A stretch of 64,000 nt of DNA. Origin: Stictocephala bisonia (lineage: Eukaryota > Arthropoda > Insecta > Hemiptera > Membracidae). The notes below the pieces were generated by a model. The model ran no database searches. It saw nothing but the letters and a program-made list of their open reading frames with translations, and was not told the origin of the DNA. Both the position numbers and the translations under genes were made by a program. The stretch covers positions 124,001 through 188,000 of the forward strand of contig JAQJVL010000162.1 in assembly GCA_035578905.1 (NCBI GenBank), given 5' to 3'. Below, piece after piece: positions 13,715 to 25,482 of this stretch (position 1 is the first letter of the stretch; each line of letters begins with the position of its first letter).

Positions 13715-14429
13715 CAACTCATTTGTGTTTTTTACAGTTCTCTGTATATGCATTACCATTTCCATTACTTTTTAGCTTAAGAAGCTGGGCTTTAACCAAA
13801 TATTCTAATATATATTTATGCAGTGCTGTTTATTGATATATTCTTATATATTGATCACTTTATGTTTTAACACAGTAAGCATATGAATATAAAATGTCTT
13901 CTGATCAGCTGGGGAGATAATGTTACTCATAGAACTTATGCTTAAGCGGCCGGTCTCGTAACTAGAATCTACATTTTTCACCCAACACATATCTTGGTGG
14001 TGTTATTAAACAAGATACTACATAATATAAAAGAAGAAATAAACAGTAGTTTTAGGTAATTGAAATATAAAACAATAATATCAAACCTAATATTATTATT
14101 TTTTATTAGGAAAAATAAATAATAAAAATCAGATTTATAAATAATATCTAAATAAAATAAAATCTAAAGTACAAAGTCCTTATGTCTTAATGTTTAAATA
14201 TCGATCTCCTGTCACAGAGCTAAATCCAGGTTTCTTAACTATTCAACATCTGCTTTCTCCAATTAAATGAAGACCAGCTAGTCCACCATGAAAATAAACG
14301 CAAAGACCAATCATTAACTATGTGAATCATAGTTCAAATATAAGTTGAATATTTGAATAACATTTTGAAATAGTTAGATATATGAAAATTAGTTTTCAGA
14401 TGCTAAGCATTTAAAAAATAGTTAACAAA
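13715..14429. other. no recognised feature
   Basis: AT-rich DNA following the satellite; nothing seen. Confidence 0.4.
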
Positions 14430-15620
14430 TAATAATAATCTTTATTGCATCAAACCTCAAACGAGGTATTAAAATATATAATATAATTAAAGTCGAGTAA
14501 AATGTAAATAAATTAAAGTTGAATTTTAAAGAAGTCTTACATTTTGTATAAACATTCTTCTAATAAATAGTTGCATATCATTTATTTTTAATGGTTTCAC
14601 TTCTAGGTTTCTTAATTTAAAAGGCAATTTATTATATAATTTAATTACCATAAATTACTTATTTTTTATGTTGTTGAGTATTTATATTGTATAATTTTCA
14701 ATCGATTCGAATTTCTTGTTTTATGCTTATAAGTATACTTTTGTTTTGAAGAAAAGTATGTAAATTGTTTTTTGTGTATAATAAGCTTTTGTAAATTAAT
14801 ATTCAAAGAAGAGTCATTATACTTAGACGTAACATTGTACTTTAAACTTCTTAAACAGTAGATACCGTTATTTAGATTTTTTATAGTATAATCCATATGA
14901 TTATTCCAAGATAGATTATGATCAAGGATAATTCCTAAAGATTTTATTGGATTGATTTTAAGGTCTAGCCTCAATTTATTTTAATAAGTAAAATTTATGT
15001 CATGAATTTTGTTTGTATTGAGAATTAGTTTATTAGCATTATACCAATTAATAAACATATTGTAGTGACAAAAATCACTTCTTCAAATTTTTCATAACAA
15101 TTTGATACAAATATCGTCAATTTAACATCGTCAGCATATAAGAAGCATTTAATATTTGTAAAGTTCATTTTTTTTGGAATATCGTTAGTATGAATATTTA
15201 AAAGTAATGGAACCAAAGGAGATCCTTGTGATACACCCTATTTAATTTCTTTACCTTTTGAAAGTTGACCATTAATTTATAAAAATTTAAATCTATTATC
15301 CAAGTATAATTTCATTAATTTTAATATATTATACAATCAAATCCATTTTAATTTAATTTTTGAAGAATATTGTGCTTTATAATATAAAATGCTTTAGAAT
15401 ACTTAAAAACTCTTAAGAAAACTACTTCCATACTTCCGATATTCTTAATGCAGATAGAAGTCGTACTTTGGACGCATCACTTGTACATTGTTTTTTTTTT
15501 CTGAAACCGTATTGTTGTTTAATAAATAGATTATTATCTTCAAAGTTAACGTAAATTTGTTCAAATTTTGAAACATCTGGAACAATATATAAGGCAAGTA
15601 ATTTTTTTATGTGGCTTTAT
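14430..15620 (-). pseudogene. decayed non-LTR retrotransposon (reverse transcriptase part)
   Basis: Read on the minus strand, fragments of a LINE reverse transcriptase follow in order. Near 15,560-15,460 is 'FEDNNLFIKQQYGFRKKKQC', matching the conserved QFGFR region. Near 15,400 is a relic of the 'AFD..dHnIL' block. At 15,225-15,120 come 'SQGSPLVPLLLNIHTNDIP' and the catalytic box YADD. At 14,974-14,850 comes 'SLGIILDHNLSWNNHMDYTI', the usual region after the RT core. The 3' end is near 14,430, where the minus strand reads AATAAAGATTATTATTATT, a typical LINE tail. Many stops and frameshifts separate the blocks, so it is dead. The Jockey/CR1-like group is likely; the clade is not certain. Confidence 0.85.
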
Positions 15621-16138
15621 TAAGTAAAGTTAATTATATATCTCTAATGCTATTAATATGTTTCGAATAATGTGTATATTTATAATTTTACGTTTGAGAG
15701 TTTTTAAGTAATTTAAGAGATGTAGCATAATAGTTATGTTTTGTACGCTCAATTAATATTTTAAATACATTTTTTATATGGTTTTATATGGTTTTGTACA
15801 TAAACGAACTACCTGTCTACTTTTTTATGGGCTATCAAAATTACTAATAATATATGGTTAAAATTGTATCATTATGAGCTATTCATTCATAATGCATATT
15901 AAGATACTATTCTGAAATAAAATTCCTAAAGTACATTGTTGATGTTATTACTAACATTTCAAGGCAGATTAAGGGAATCAGCTTACAAAATACCATCTTT
16001 AGACAGATATAATTAAAGTTATAATTGGAAAAACGTTTTTGTAACATTTTGGATTACAATAAACCCTCGTGACAGGCTTACCCCCGTCACTTAACTGTAT
16101 GTTATGAACGTCGGAGTAAATATGTTATGAATCGTTCA
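15621..16138. other. short shared repeat, otherwise nothing
   Basis: 16044-16100 matches the complement of 22196-22254 ('acagttaagtgac', 'gtaagcc.gtc.cgagggyttattgtaa'), so it is a dispersed repeat of unknown type. The rest is AT-rich. Confidence 0.45.
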
Positions 16139-16502
16139 TATAATATACTAATGATGAGTGTAGTCATTGTTACTATCTGAGTTCGACTTAGCTCAGAAAG
16201 GACTATTTTTTAATAGCCCAATAGCCAGGGCAACTAAGGGACCTAAATATTTACTTGGAATCCGAACCACGTAATGTTGATATGATTTTCAGCTAACTGA
16301 CAATATGACATTCAGTTCTCTTCCCTACACAACATCCGATCTTTGACTACCATCCAACATGGACACCCCAGAATACTCTATTAGTGTCTACGTTGATGGC
16401 AACCACTGAGCAGACGCCGAGTCAGTATTAAGAGGTCCGAGCATGGAACATATCGCCTACAATCTCCCAAAAACTTTGTCCACAAGTAGCTGGTATACAT
16501 CG
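16139..16502 (-). mobile_element. SINE family E copy
   Basis: Complement aligns with 8,488-8,905. It contains 'aatagcccaatagccagggc', 'ggaatccgaaccacgtaatg' and 'ctacgttgatggcaacc', and ends in the head region at 'acaagtagctgg'. Confidence 0.8.
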
Positions 16503-16894
16503 TAATGTGAACATTGTCTGTAGGGAAGACTTAACAAATTTATTCATATATTTAAGTTCAATTAAGAGTGTGTATATATACTTGATAGAGGGCTTGCTAC
16601 TTATGATAAGTATCGGTAATGAAGTATATCATATTCTTAGTAATAAATTGTCGAATTTTAAATGTACTGTATTTAAACAATTTATATTAAATTAGTATAT
16701 TTCTTCCAAAACATCAACAGTACATTAGAAAAAAGCTTAAATTTAGTTTAAAAAATCTATTTATGAGTCAGAAAAAAAATTAAGTTTTGATAGTATTATA
16801 TTTACGATCAAATTTTACATTCGTTAACTTATTTCACAACACTTAATAAAAATTAATACATATATTCCTAAAAATGTGTGTTTACTGTCAGACT
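16503..16894. other. no recognised feature
   Basis: AT-rich DNA; nothing seen. Confidence 0.4.
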
Positions 16895-17012
16895 GATATA
16901 AATCAGTCAACCCTTTAGATATCCAACCAAATGCACGGTTTCAAATGAGTTCCCCATTACCTTTGCGTGAGTCATTACGTAAGCCTTCAACTGCTTCTGA
17001 CAGCACACCAGT
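16895..17012 (-). repeat. stray diverged satellite monomer
   Basis: On the minus strand this reads CTGTCAGAAGCAG, then 'gactcacgcaaaggtaatgg', 'catttgaaaccgtgcatttgg' and 'gggttgactgatt'. It aligns block by block with the single copy at 21,005-21,115 and more distantly with the 146-bp satellite unit ('gtcaagtgaaaccctgcgtttg', 'cagttgactgac'). Confidence 0.65.
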
Positions 17013-17407
17013 TATTATTTTAGTATCGTATGGTATTTCTTTTCTTTCCATACCTATGGGGTGTGCTCCTTACATCATAAGATTGAAATTGCAATCAATG
17101 AAACTTTTCAATGACAAACATTTCAAACTATTTTACAAAACAAAAATCTTGTTGTATTTGCATATAAATATTACTAGTAGTTTCAACGTGATAAAAGCAA
17201 CTATACAGTTATCAAAGCCTATAGAAAATAGGAATATATTAGCTTCCTTTATAAATTACAGGCATGCCTCGATCAAGTCAAAATTTAACTTTAGTATTCC
17301 TAAAATTAATTACCATTGATTGTGCATGAACTAAGCAATAAACATAACTGATGTTTTCATTATATTGTTTGTGATATTTCAAGTTGGATGTGTACTTACG
17401 TTATATT
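17013..17407. other. no recognised feature
   Basis: The open frame of 124 codons at 16945-17319 overlaps the stray monomer and has no domain. I do not regard it as a gene. Confidence 0.4.
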
Positions 17408-17414
17408 ATTATAC

Positions 17415-17474
<60 letters not shown>

Positions 17475-17490
17475 TGTATATATATATATC
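17408..17490. repeat. (TA)n microsatellite
   Basis: About 80 bp of near-pure TA with a few interruptions. Confidence 0.95.
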
Positions 17491-18456
17491 TAATATTAAT
17501 AATGTTAAATTACTAATAAGTAGGCCACTTAGAATGCAATCACCTGAAGGCCCTAGCTGGAAAGAGAGAGAGTTGCTCTGAGTTGTGGAAGTGAGATAGA
17601 GAACTACTCTTGCCACACTGTGTCATGCCAATTCATAGTTGTCATAACAACTAGAAAGACGGAAGGTTCCGTGTTGGCAGCGATGAGGTAAGAACTACCC
17701 ACTACGTCTTCAGCAGAAGTCCCTATTGGTTAGTTTGATTGATACTAATGATCAATCCAATTCCTTAACAACATATCGATTAATAAAAACAATCATACAA
17801 TGACTGATAATGTAAACATTAAATATAAACTAAACGAATTTTCACAGTTTATTACAGTTATTATTATTTTTTTTTTTTCAACTAAACACGGTTTTGTTTT
17901 ACCAAACTTTACAGACGTCGGTTAAATTGAAAATAAGCGAGGGTATTTGCGTTCATACTAGGTAATTTTTTAGTGAATAGGAATTCAGATTTAGGCTTAC
18001 GTGCTGCATAAAGCGTATTTGGTAAGGATCTTAATATTTATTTTGTTTTTAAATTTATAAACGTGTTTTTCAATTATTTATTCAACAAAGATTATGGTCT
18101 TGTAGACCGTTATAAACAATTATAATATGAACTACACAGTTCATCCATACTCTTCATGCACTCAATGAACCATTCATATTTGCTCTAAAATATCTTTTTT
18201 TTATCACCTCAAATGTGAATAATATACAGTAAATATAAGTATTTATTATTTTCCCAAATTAAGCATTACATATTATTATCGCTAGAAGAAAATTACGCAT
18301 ATACTTATTAAGTAATAAAAAATTTAAAAAATGTTCTGGAATTCATATAATATATTCCCTAAAAATGCAAATCTGTTTCGAACTATGGTATCTTTTGAGG
18401 AACATTTTCCATTAAAGTTTAAAAAAATTTGGAATACCAAGTATTTAAAAACTTGT
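17491..18456. other. mostly featureless; one possible splice donor
   Basis: A GC-richer patch at 17,520-17,720 ends in 'gcagcgATGAG|gtaaga' with the donor at 17,688. It could be a short first coding exon, but there is no supporting downstream exon. Around 18,130-18,190 lies a short SINE family E tail. Confidence 0.2.
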
Positions 18457-18771
18457 TTAGTTTTTAGTGTTTCCTGGCGTTTCCTTTTTTAGTTCTTTTT
18501 TTAAAATCCACGATAATGGAGTTGACAGCATTAAGACCATAGTGAATTGAAACATAATTAGCAACAAAACTTTCGTTCTTATTATCCCTCGTTCAAAACA
18601 TGTCGCCGTCTGAAACACCACAAACAAAACTCTAATTTCACACCAGTTGGTTTTAATCAATGTAACTTGGATCGAAATAAATCCCAGAGAGATAATTTCT
18701 GTCAACCGCTTCTTCACGTAAACACAGCCAGGATAAAGCTTCGTATACCCACTCTCTGATGGAACTTCCAT
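18457..18771 (-). CDS. hypothetical 104-codon ORF, possible exon relic
   Basis: The frame runs from ATG at 18,771 to a stop at 18,457 on the minus strand. It has hydrophobic segments (about residues 28-40 and 64-88), several Cys, and a basic C-terminus ending KKELKKETPGNTKN. I do not recognise it. The stretch 'TKLYPGCVYVKKRLTEII' is faintly like the end of a tetraspanin large loop, but the CCG motif is absent. About 200 bp upstream on the same strand is a GC box (GGGGCGGGGC, complement of about 18,990-19,000). A pyrimidine-rich stretch ending in CAG inside the frame (about 18,615) would serve as a splice acceptor, so the frame may be only partly coding. Chance is a real alternative. Confidence 0.2.
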   Translation of the reverse strand: MEVPSESGYTKLYPGCVYVKKRLTEIISLGFISIQVTLIKTNWCEIRVLFVVFQTATCFERGIIRTKVLLLIMFQFTMVLMLSTPLSWILKKELKKETPGNTKN

Positions 18772-19491
18772 GTCAGTGAACTACTCTAAAGCATGACTCT
18801 TTCAATCTAATTCTGTATTTTCTACAATTCGGTTTATTTAGTTTAAGGGTGATCATTCGATCGCCCAGTTTAGTGCTCTAAGGAATGTTGTTCTAGATTT
18901 ATTGCACTGCCGCTAAGAGTAGTAAAGATCCTGACTTACTAACGAACAAGCAATGTATTCCCACCGCTCTTCCCCTCATAGCCCCCACCTGCCCCGCCCC
19001 ACAAATATGACAGATGGGCATAACTCCCACATTTATAATAAACTTTTAATCTACCTTTTTAGCCAACGTTGACTGTATACATTTAAGCTGAAAATTTGAA
19101 CAAATATTAGTTATAGAAAAATAAGTGGTAACACTTGGAAAAATATATATATATATTTTTTAGACTTACTATATACTAAGTGGATTAGTACCATTTGTCC
19201 ACTATATTCTCAAAATGTTATCAAATTATATCACACGGTTTGTTCATGAGCTATGTACCAAAAAGGCCAAATTAGTCACTTTAGGTAGCCATATCTCCAT
19301 ATAGAAATTTTGTAGAATTTTTTTCCGTAACACATACATATCTTAAATGGATAGTAAAAATGTTATTAAAAAAGTTAAAAAAAGTTTGTTGACCGAATAC
19401 TCTTAAAAAGCACATTTATTTAGGAGAAAACATAAACAAACAAAAGATTCATTGTTATCTTTATTCATTATAAAGTCACTGATGTAGAAAT
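18772..19491. other. GC-rich patch with GC box; otherwise AT-rich
   Basis: 18,955-19,010 is a C-rich island ('cccccacctgccccgcccca') in AT-rich DNA, with a consensus Sp1-type GC box on the minus strand. The rest shows nothing. Confidence 0.35.
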
Positions 19492-19875
19492 TTGGGCGAA
19501 TAATAGAGATGAATAAGCGTGATTAGTGTAAATGAAAGAGTGTAGTCATTATTACTAAGGTCGACTGTTCCTTAAATAGAGTCATTATTAGATTCCCAAT
19601 AGCCACGGCAACAAACGGACCTAGAGCTTTATGTGGAATCTAAACTACATAGTATTGATCTGATTTTCAAGTGACTGACAAGTCTGATACTAAGTTTTCT
19701 TCCTTACAAGATCCATACCTTGAACACCATCCGACCTTAGTCTTCTATAATGACAATAACATCCATTGAATAGACTCTATGTTAGTATTAGAGGACTGAT
19801 CATAGAACATATTGAAATACAATCTCCTCAACACTTTCTCCCCAAGTAACTGGGTTACAGCACTGCTGCCGACAA
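19492..19875 (-). mobile_element. SINE family E copy
   Basis: Complement aligns with 8,488-8,905 over nearly full length: 'gggcgaataatagagatgaa', 'ccaatagccacggcaacaaa', and the head end 'ccccaagtaactgggttac' plus 'agcactgctgcc'. Confidence 0.8.
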
Positions 19876-20534
19876 AGGTAGTGAGTGCATTTGTAAGGTT
19901 GTTAAATATTCGATTACTTTCGTAGTATGTTTATAAATTTCATGCTATTTCTATATTATGTATTTATTTTTTTTACTATGTTAAATAACATGTGTTGTGC
20001 TGGAGATAGTCAATAATATCCCAATAACGTTACAAACACCCAATACAGTGCAGTAAGTAGTTTTATGTTTCAAGTATTTATCATAAGGTTACATTCAAAT
20101 AACATACCTTAACTAAGATTTTTGAATTTTCATTTTGATACCTTTCTTAGTTGTTTAAATCCATTTTTAAATTATTGTAATATATTTTATATTACATAGA
20201 AACAAAAAGTAACTAAAAAAGTAATACACACGTTAATAGTCTTAGTTATTTCAGTACAAAAATGGTTTTTTATATTTAATAAAATTCAAATTATGTAAAT
20301 TTATTTACTTCTTTATTTATTATATAGCTAATTAGTAACCATTTGGTTTACCATATTACTAATTTACATTTGAACGTGTCTAATAATAAATGAGGAAACT
20401 CTTTTTGTATTATTGAATAAGTATTTGAGCTGCGATAAATTATTCTTATATATTAGTCTAGGATATAAATCAATATAATTAAATGTGGAACAAAGACTCA
20501 AGCTATTATTGATTAATAAAGATTAGGCTACTAT
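19876..20534. other. no recognised feature
   Basis: AT-rich DNA; nothing seen. Confidence 0.4.
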
Positions 20535-20742
20535 TTTTTTAGGAGAGTAAGATCTTCTCTTTAACCTTTCTCTACCAATTCCTCATAAATTATTGACTTG
20601 TGTGAGGAGTTTACCAGATAGGGTAAGATGGAGAACCAGTACAGTAAAAGGTGAAAATTATTAATAAAAACTAACAGTCAAGGCCTGGATTCGAACTTGT
20701 ACTCTCTCTAACTTATGTGCCACTCGGCCACCAGCTCTCAAA
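20535..20742 (-). mobile_element. tRNA-derived SINE family C
   Basis: The minus strand starts near 20,742 with 'gagagctggtggccgagtgg' (A box TGGCCGAGTGG) and an exact B box GTTCGAATCC. Then follow 'aggccttgactgttagtttt' and a body ending in 'agaagatcttactctcct'. A plus-strand copy lies at 62,447-62,645 and a head fragment at 59,088-59,140. The A box resembles tRNA-Leu/Ser, but no cloverleaf forms. Confidence 0.8.
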
Positions 20743-21002
20743 ATTTATTTTTCACGTATATGCTAAGAAATGTGTGTCTTAATTATGTTAAACAATTCTT
20801 ATGACACACTTTACTGTTATATAAATATTACACGCATTTCATTGAAAATTAGTTGGAATTTTAATTCATCAATAATAGTGTCAGTTTTTTTCTACATTTG
20901 ATTATATTAGTTATTGAAATTACAGCCTTGAAAAATCAGTAGTACAAACCTTAAGTATGGAAACAAAATATATATTATGTCAATGTTATATAATAACAGG
21001 TT
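20743..21002. other. no recognised feature
   Basis: AT-rich DNA; nothing seen. Confidence 0.35.
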
Positions 21003-21115
21003 TCCTGTCAGAAGAAGGTGAAGATCTACGTCATGACTCACGCAACTGTAACGGGGAGCTCAAGTGAAACCGTGCATTTGATTGGACATATAGACAGTTG
21101 ACTGAAAACTCAGTT
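21003..21115 (+). repeat. stray diverged satellite monomer
   Basis: Shares 'ctcaagtgaaaccgtgcattt' and 'agacagttgactga.aactca.ttg' with the satellite unit and with the array's right edge at 13,700-13,720. Upstream it has 'gtcagaagaaggtgaag' as in the copy at 16,895-17,012. It is a single copy, not an array. Confidence 0.65.
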
Positions 21116-21359
21116 GTTTTCACATATTATTATAATTTTGTACTACGTCCCATGTAAGAAGTAAGGTGAATGCAAAATTAATCATTTAACTACTAAACTA
21201 TTCATTTTTGAAAAAATGTATTTCGGACTTATTGCTCACTACATTTCCATGTTTATTTAAGAACACTAATTTTAACATATTCTTCACCTCAAAGTCTATA
21301 ATTTACTCTGCTATTATGTAGTTTGTTACATTACTTCGGGCTAGGCTTAATTGTAGTTT
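21116..21359. other. no recognised feature
   Basis: AT-rich DNA; nothing seen. Confidence 0.35.
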
Positions 21360-21790
21360 GCCTTAAGACTTTGCAGAGGCTGTCGGCCATGTTGGTTTTA
21401 ATCCCATAAGAACAATGTTATTTTCGAACCGAACATACGCTCACGCGTATCCAAACGAAACAGTACTTTTTAAATGGACTTTCCGTGCATTTGATCAAGA
21501 ATTAAATTGCTCATTGAAATTCCTTGCAGAATTCCTAATTAGTTTTACAAAACAAAACAAAATCTAAATATTTAGTTTGACGTTTTTATTGTCACCTATT
21601 TCTTAAAACTTAGAGTATGTATTCAAAATATAAAAAAACAAACCCAATGTACAATATGATGACGTTTGAAATGACATCTCATATACAAATGTTGGTCAAT
21701 AAATAATAAAAAAGTATGGTTTCAGAAATAACACTGTTTTTATGGGATTAAAGCCAACATGGGTGACAACCTTTGCAGAATCTTAAAGGC
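21360..21790. mobile_element. MITE with about 65-bp terminal inverted repeats
   Basis: Left arm 21360-21425 ('gccttaagactttgcagagg', 'ccatgttggttttaatccca') pairs with the complement of 21725-21790. There is no coding capacity. A target-site duplication is not obvious. Confidence 0.8.
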
Positions 21791-21825
21791 ATTCCACTGT
21801 CTCAACAACTAATTTCATGATCTAG

Positions 21826-22022
21826 ATTTGCCATTTTTCTGAAGTATGGCCTCAACATACCGGACTGCACGGTTCCAGGTGCCTTCTCCTTGGATCATGC
21901 CGCCTACCACATGATCCGGATTATGTCCGGATTGAGGCTATGATTGACGTCAGCATTCAGTCTGGAACGGGCACACTGAAAAAAGTGCCCATCCGCACCC
22001 TGTACGCCAGATCAGTGTATGC
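21826..22022 (-). pseudogene. C-terminal fragment of a non-LTR retrotransposon ORF
   Basis: On the minus strand 'FQCARSRLNADVNHSLNPD' is followed, after a frameshift, by 'GEGTWNRAVRYVEAILQKNG' and a stop. This is the usual order at the C-terminus of RNase H- or R1-type LINE proteins: the end of the Cys/His motif, then a closing helix of the 'W.av..fv..il..k' type. Only this end is preserved. The patch is clearly GC-richer than its surroundings. Confidence 0.6.
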
Positions 22023-22897
22023 AAGTATAAAGTTCTGACGTCGTAGACCACTCGGACACTGCATTAACTTCAAAATAATTTACTGTATTTTCAAATATAT
22101 ATTAAATAAGATCAAATAGAAAGCTAGAACCATGATAATGTTAACGGGAACACAGCCAGGCTGCAATAAGGAACTGAAGTGACAATTCATATTACACAGT
22201 TAAGTGACAAGAGTAAGCCCGTCTCGAGGGCTTATTGTAACTCGAAATGTCACGAAAACCTTTTCACATTAACATTATAATCATGTCTGTCTAGAGATGG
22301 AATTTCGTAAGGTTTTCCCTTTATGATCATTATTTTCCGAAATGATTTAGAAATAAGTTTTTCCGGTTCAACCTAATGATTTAATTTTTTAACAAGTATG
22401 TCTCACGAAACAAATATCCAGATGGTGTAATTATTTGTAAAGCCACGCTTAAAATATTTCATAAAGTAAATTATTGAGTGTTATAAAATGACCTCACTAG
22501 CCAGTTTCAATACAAGTGGTTTTAAGGTCATTGTATTTACATTTGAACAAGAAACCAAGTTATACAAAATAATTTTTATATTAACTACACAAATTTATTA
22601 CCCAAATTTAATTACTCATATATAGAATAAAGTCAGTATTACTTATATAATTATGTAATACGTAAAATATTATAATTTATATTTATGTTTATAATCAGTA
22701 TATAAGTATAACTGTGGTTATGTGATATCTAGAAATAACTAAAATTCTAGCTTACAAATATTTGTGTAATAATTTTAAGTCTAATATGCGTGCTGGTTGA
22801 AAGTGAGAACACATCAAGATGTACGTAATGCAGTTGGAAGTTCTAGTGTCTGCGTCATTATTATTCATTACAAAAACATCACACATGATCTTCCTCA
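22023..22897. other. short dispersed repeat, otherwise nothing
   Basis: 22196-22254 matches the complement of 16044-16100. The remainder is AT-rich without recognised features. Confidence 0.4.
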
Positions 22898-23290
22898 TGG
22901 TAATGTGTGAATATGAGGAGGACATGAGTATGATGAGTGTAGATGAACTAGTGTAGTCTTATTAACTAAGGACGAATGTTTGTCAGAAAGAGGCACAACA
23001 GCCAGGGCAACTGAGGGGCTTAGAATTTCACTTGGAGTCTGAACCACGTATAATTGGGATGATTTTCAGCTAATGACAAGCATGATACTCAGTTCTCTTC
23101 CCTACACAACATCTGAACCATGACTACCATCCAACCTGAACCCCCAGACTTCTCTAGTAGTGTTCACGTCAATAATAACTGTTGAGCGGACGTCATGTGA
23201 GTATTGAGTGGACCGAGCTTAGAACCTATCACCTACAATCTCCACAACATTTCGTCTACAAGTAGCTGGGTTACAACACTATGCCACTTG
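22898..23290 (-). mobile_element. SINE family E copy
   Basis: Complement aligns with 8,488-8,905 from 'gtgtgaatatgaggagg' to 'aagtagctgggttacaacac'. The open frame at 23204-23461 starts inside it and is not a gene. Confidence 0.8.
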
Positions 23291-24456
23291 TTACGTCATT
23301 TGAACATATATGAACGTAAAGTTGCTCAACCCTACAATCCTAGCGTGGAGCGTAACTGTCTAAGTATCGGTTTCTATGGGTTCAATTGCATGTTTAATAT
23401 TGAATATATGTTTCTCAGTTTTGGTCAAATCTTTAAATTAAGCGTCCTCATTAATAAATAATGTTCGATTAATATCAATGAGATAAAATATATACCGCAC
23501 ATTTATACGTAGCTATCATGCTCTTACACCGATTTTGAAATATTTATTATTTCTATAAAAAATACCATTTATGCAATATTTAAACTCATCTTCGTGTTAG
23601 CTTCTAAATTGTATGTATTGAAAGAAATGCTCAAAGGTATATTTATCATTTGGAAATTCTAAGAACATGATAGCACTGCAAGAAGGCGGTTAAAGGATGT
23701 CAGGTTGAATTCTTCTGAGCTGTCAATTAGGCGGTAGGTCTCTGAGGACCGGACTGGCTTTCCCGAATTCAACATGGGTCTTTATTATTTTTTTAGTATT
23801 TTATATTTTACTACATTTTTTATTTAAAATACAACGTGATGTTAGTTAAAAAAGAAACTGTAGCCTACATTAAGTATAACATTAAAATAAAACTGAATGT
23901 AAGTAATTACTTAACTTATTATATTACTAAATTATAATTTATTTTCTGATATGTATTACGATGTCCGGTTTTACTATAATCTCATAACATTTTTGCTGTA
24001 ATGATTGAATTTCTATCTTTATCCTTAAATGATGAATGTATTGTATTAATGGCTTAGAGTAAACAAACTACTGGCGTACAACATACTATTAAAAGACTGC
24101 TACACCTGCTGCCATATTGGATTTTATTCCCCACAAAGCCAAATTTAAATTCAAATAAAGGATACAGCTGTATTTATGATAGCAAAATTGTATATATGAC
24201 CTTTTTTGAAATAGAACACAGTTCCATGGAGTAAGGTTGTTTTTAATTTCTTGATTTATTTTTTATATAATAAGAACTACTGTTGTATTTTGATATATTA
24301 CTAAAAAAATAAACCAAAACGGTTTTGAAAAATCTTTTAGTGAGCACTGAAGTAGCTAACATTTTCCTAAAAATCATATTAAATTTTAAATAGGTATGTT
24401 AAATGTATAACAAAGACAAGTTTTCAAGTGAAGTAATGTTTAACTACTGATAGCTG
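23291..24456. other. no recognised feature
   Basis: AT-rich DNA. A short GC-richer stretch around 23,690-23,770 has no identified feature. Confidence 0.35.
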
Positions 24457-24750
24457 GTGCTGCCTTGTAACCATGTGAGGAAGGAGAGTCAACTGACACG
24501 AATGTTCAAATCTCAACACTGTTTTAGGAAAGACAGACAGACGACAACTAGTCTCATGATAGTCGACGGAGTCGCAAGTAGTTCCAAGTCAAACACTGAG
24601 CAAGGAGGTTCGAGTTCGACACAATTATTCACTGAAGTAGACTGTTCAGTTTTGTCTTCGTGTACACATAAAATCTTTAAAGCTGTACCCCCTGGGCAGT
24701 TCCAAACGAGCAAGAAATCTAGTAGCAGGACTGTCACGAATAATTTGTGA
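24457..24750 (+). other. unrecognised GC-richer open frame (97 codons)
   Basis: The frame is open on both strands (plus 24457-24750; minus 24513-24737) in a patch that is GC-richer than its surroundings. The plus product is rich in Ser/Thr and polar residues and carries a 'FRKDRQTTTSLMIVDGVASS' stretch. I recognise no domain. It may be a transposon relic or part of an exon. No splice signals decide the matter. Confidence 0.2.
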
Positions 24751-25007
24751 TCTCTCAGCTATGGCAGTTACAACACCAAATAAAAATATGTGGGCTAAGT
24801 TGTACGTTCTCATCCTACGTACGTGGGGTGAGCAGGTAGGAGATACGTACCATAGGAAGGGTTTGTAAGTTGTCCCATTAAGACTAAGTTATGTTTACAT
24901 ACACTTATATTATCTTTACAACATTAGTTATGGAGATAGTTTTACTGATTTGGGAAAAGAGGCGTTATATGTACTACAATTGGCTAAGCATGTTTAATAT
25001 CAATACC

Positions 25008-25482
25008 ATTGTACGTTATGGGTGGGTGGGTCAGAACCACTGTACCTGTATGGGTGGGTGGCTCAGAACCACTGTACGTGTATGGGTGGGTGGCTCAGAA
25101 CCACTGTACGTGTATGGGTGGGTGGGTCAGAACCACTGTACGTGTATGGGTGGGTGGGTCAGAACCACTGTACGTGTATGGGTGGGTGGGTCAGAACAAC
25201 TCAGAACACAGTAACTGTACATTTATAGATGGGTGAGTGAGTCAGAACCACCGTACATTTATGGGTAGGCGGGTGAGTCAGAACCACCGTACGTGTATGG
25301 TTGGGTGGGTGATTCAGAACCACTTCACGTGTATGGGTGGGTCAGAACCAATATACGTGTATGGGTGGGTCGGTTTGAACCACTGTACGTGTATGGGTGG
25401 GTGAGTCAGAACTACTGTACGTGCATGGGTGGGTGGGTGAGTCAGAACCACTGTACATTTAACAGTAGGTAGATGGGTCAAC
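25008..25482 (+). repeat. G-rich minisatellite, 32-36-bp units, about 14 copies
   Basis: The unit reads 'tgtacgtgtatgggtgggtg' followed by 'ggtcagaaccac'. GGGT runs give G-quadruplex potential on the plus strand. The overlapping open frames in all three plus frames are by-products of the period. The same unit occurs, mostly on the opposite strand, at 42,180, 58,848 and 59,146. Confidence 0.95.

Noticed and set aside
16945..17319. 124-codon plus-strand ORF as a gene
   Set aside because: Its first third is the antisense of a satellite monomer relic, and the rest has AT-driven composition without a domain.
24891..25236. Gly/Trp-rich repeat proteins in three overlapping frames
   Set aside because: The repeat period of about 32 bp is not a multiple of three and all frames are open by composition; this is a minisatellite, not a gene.
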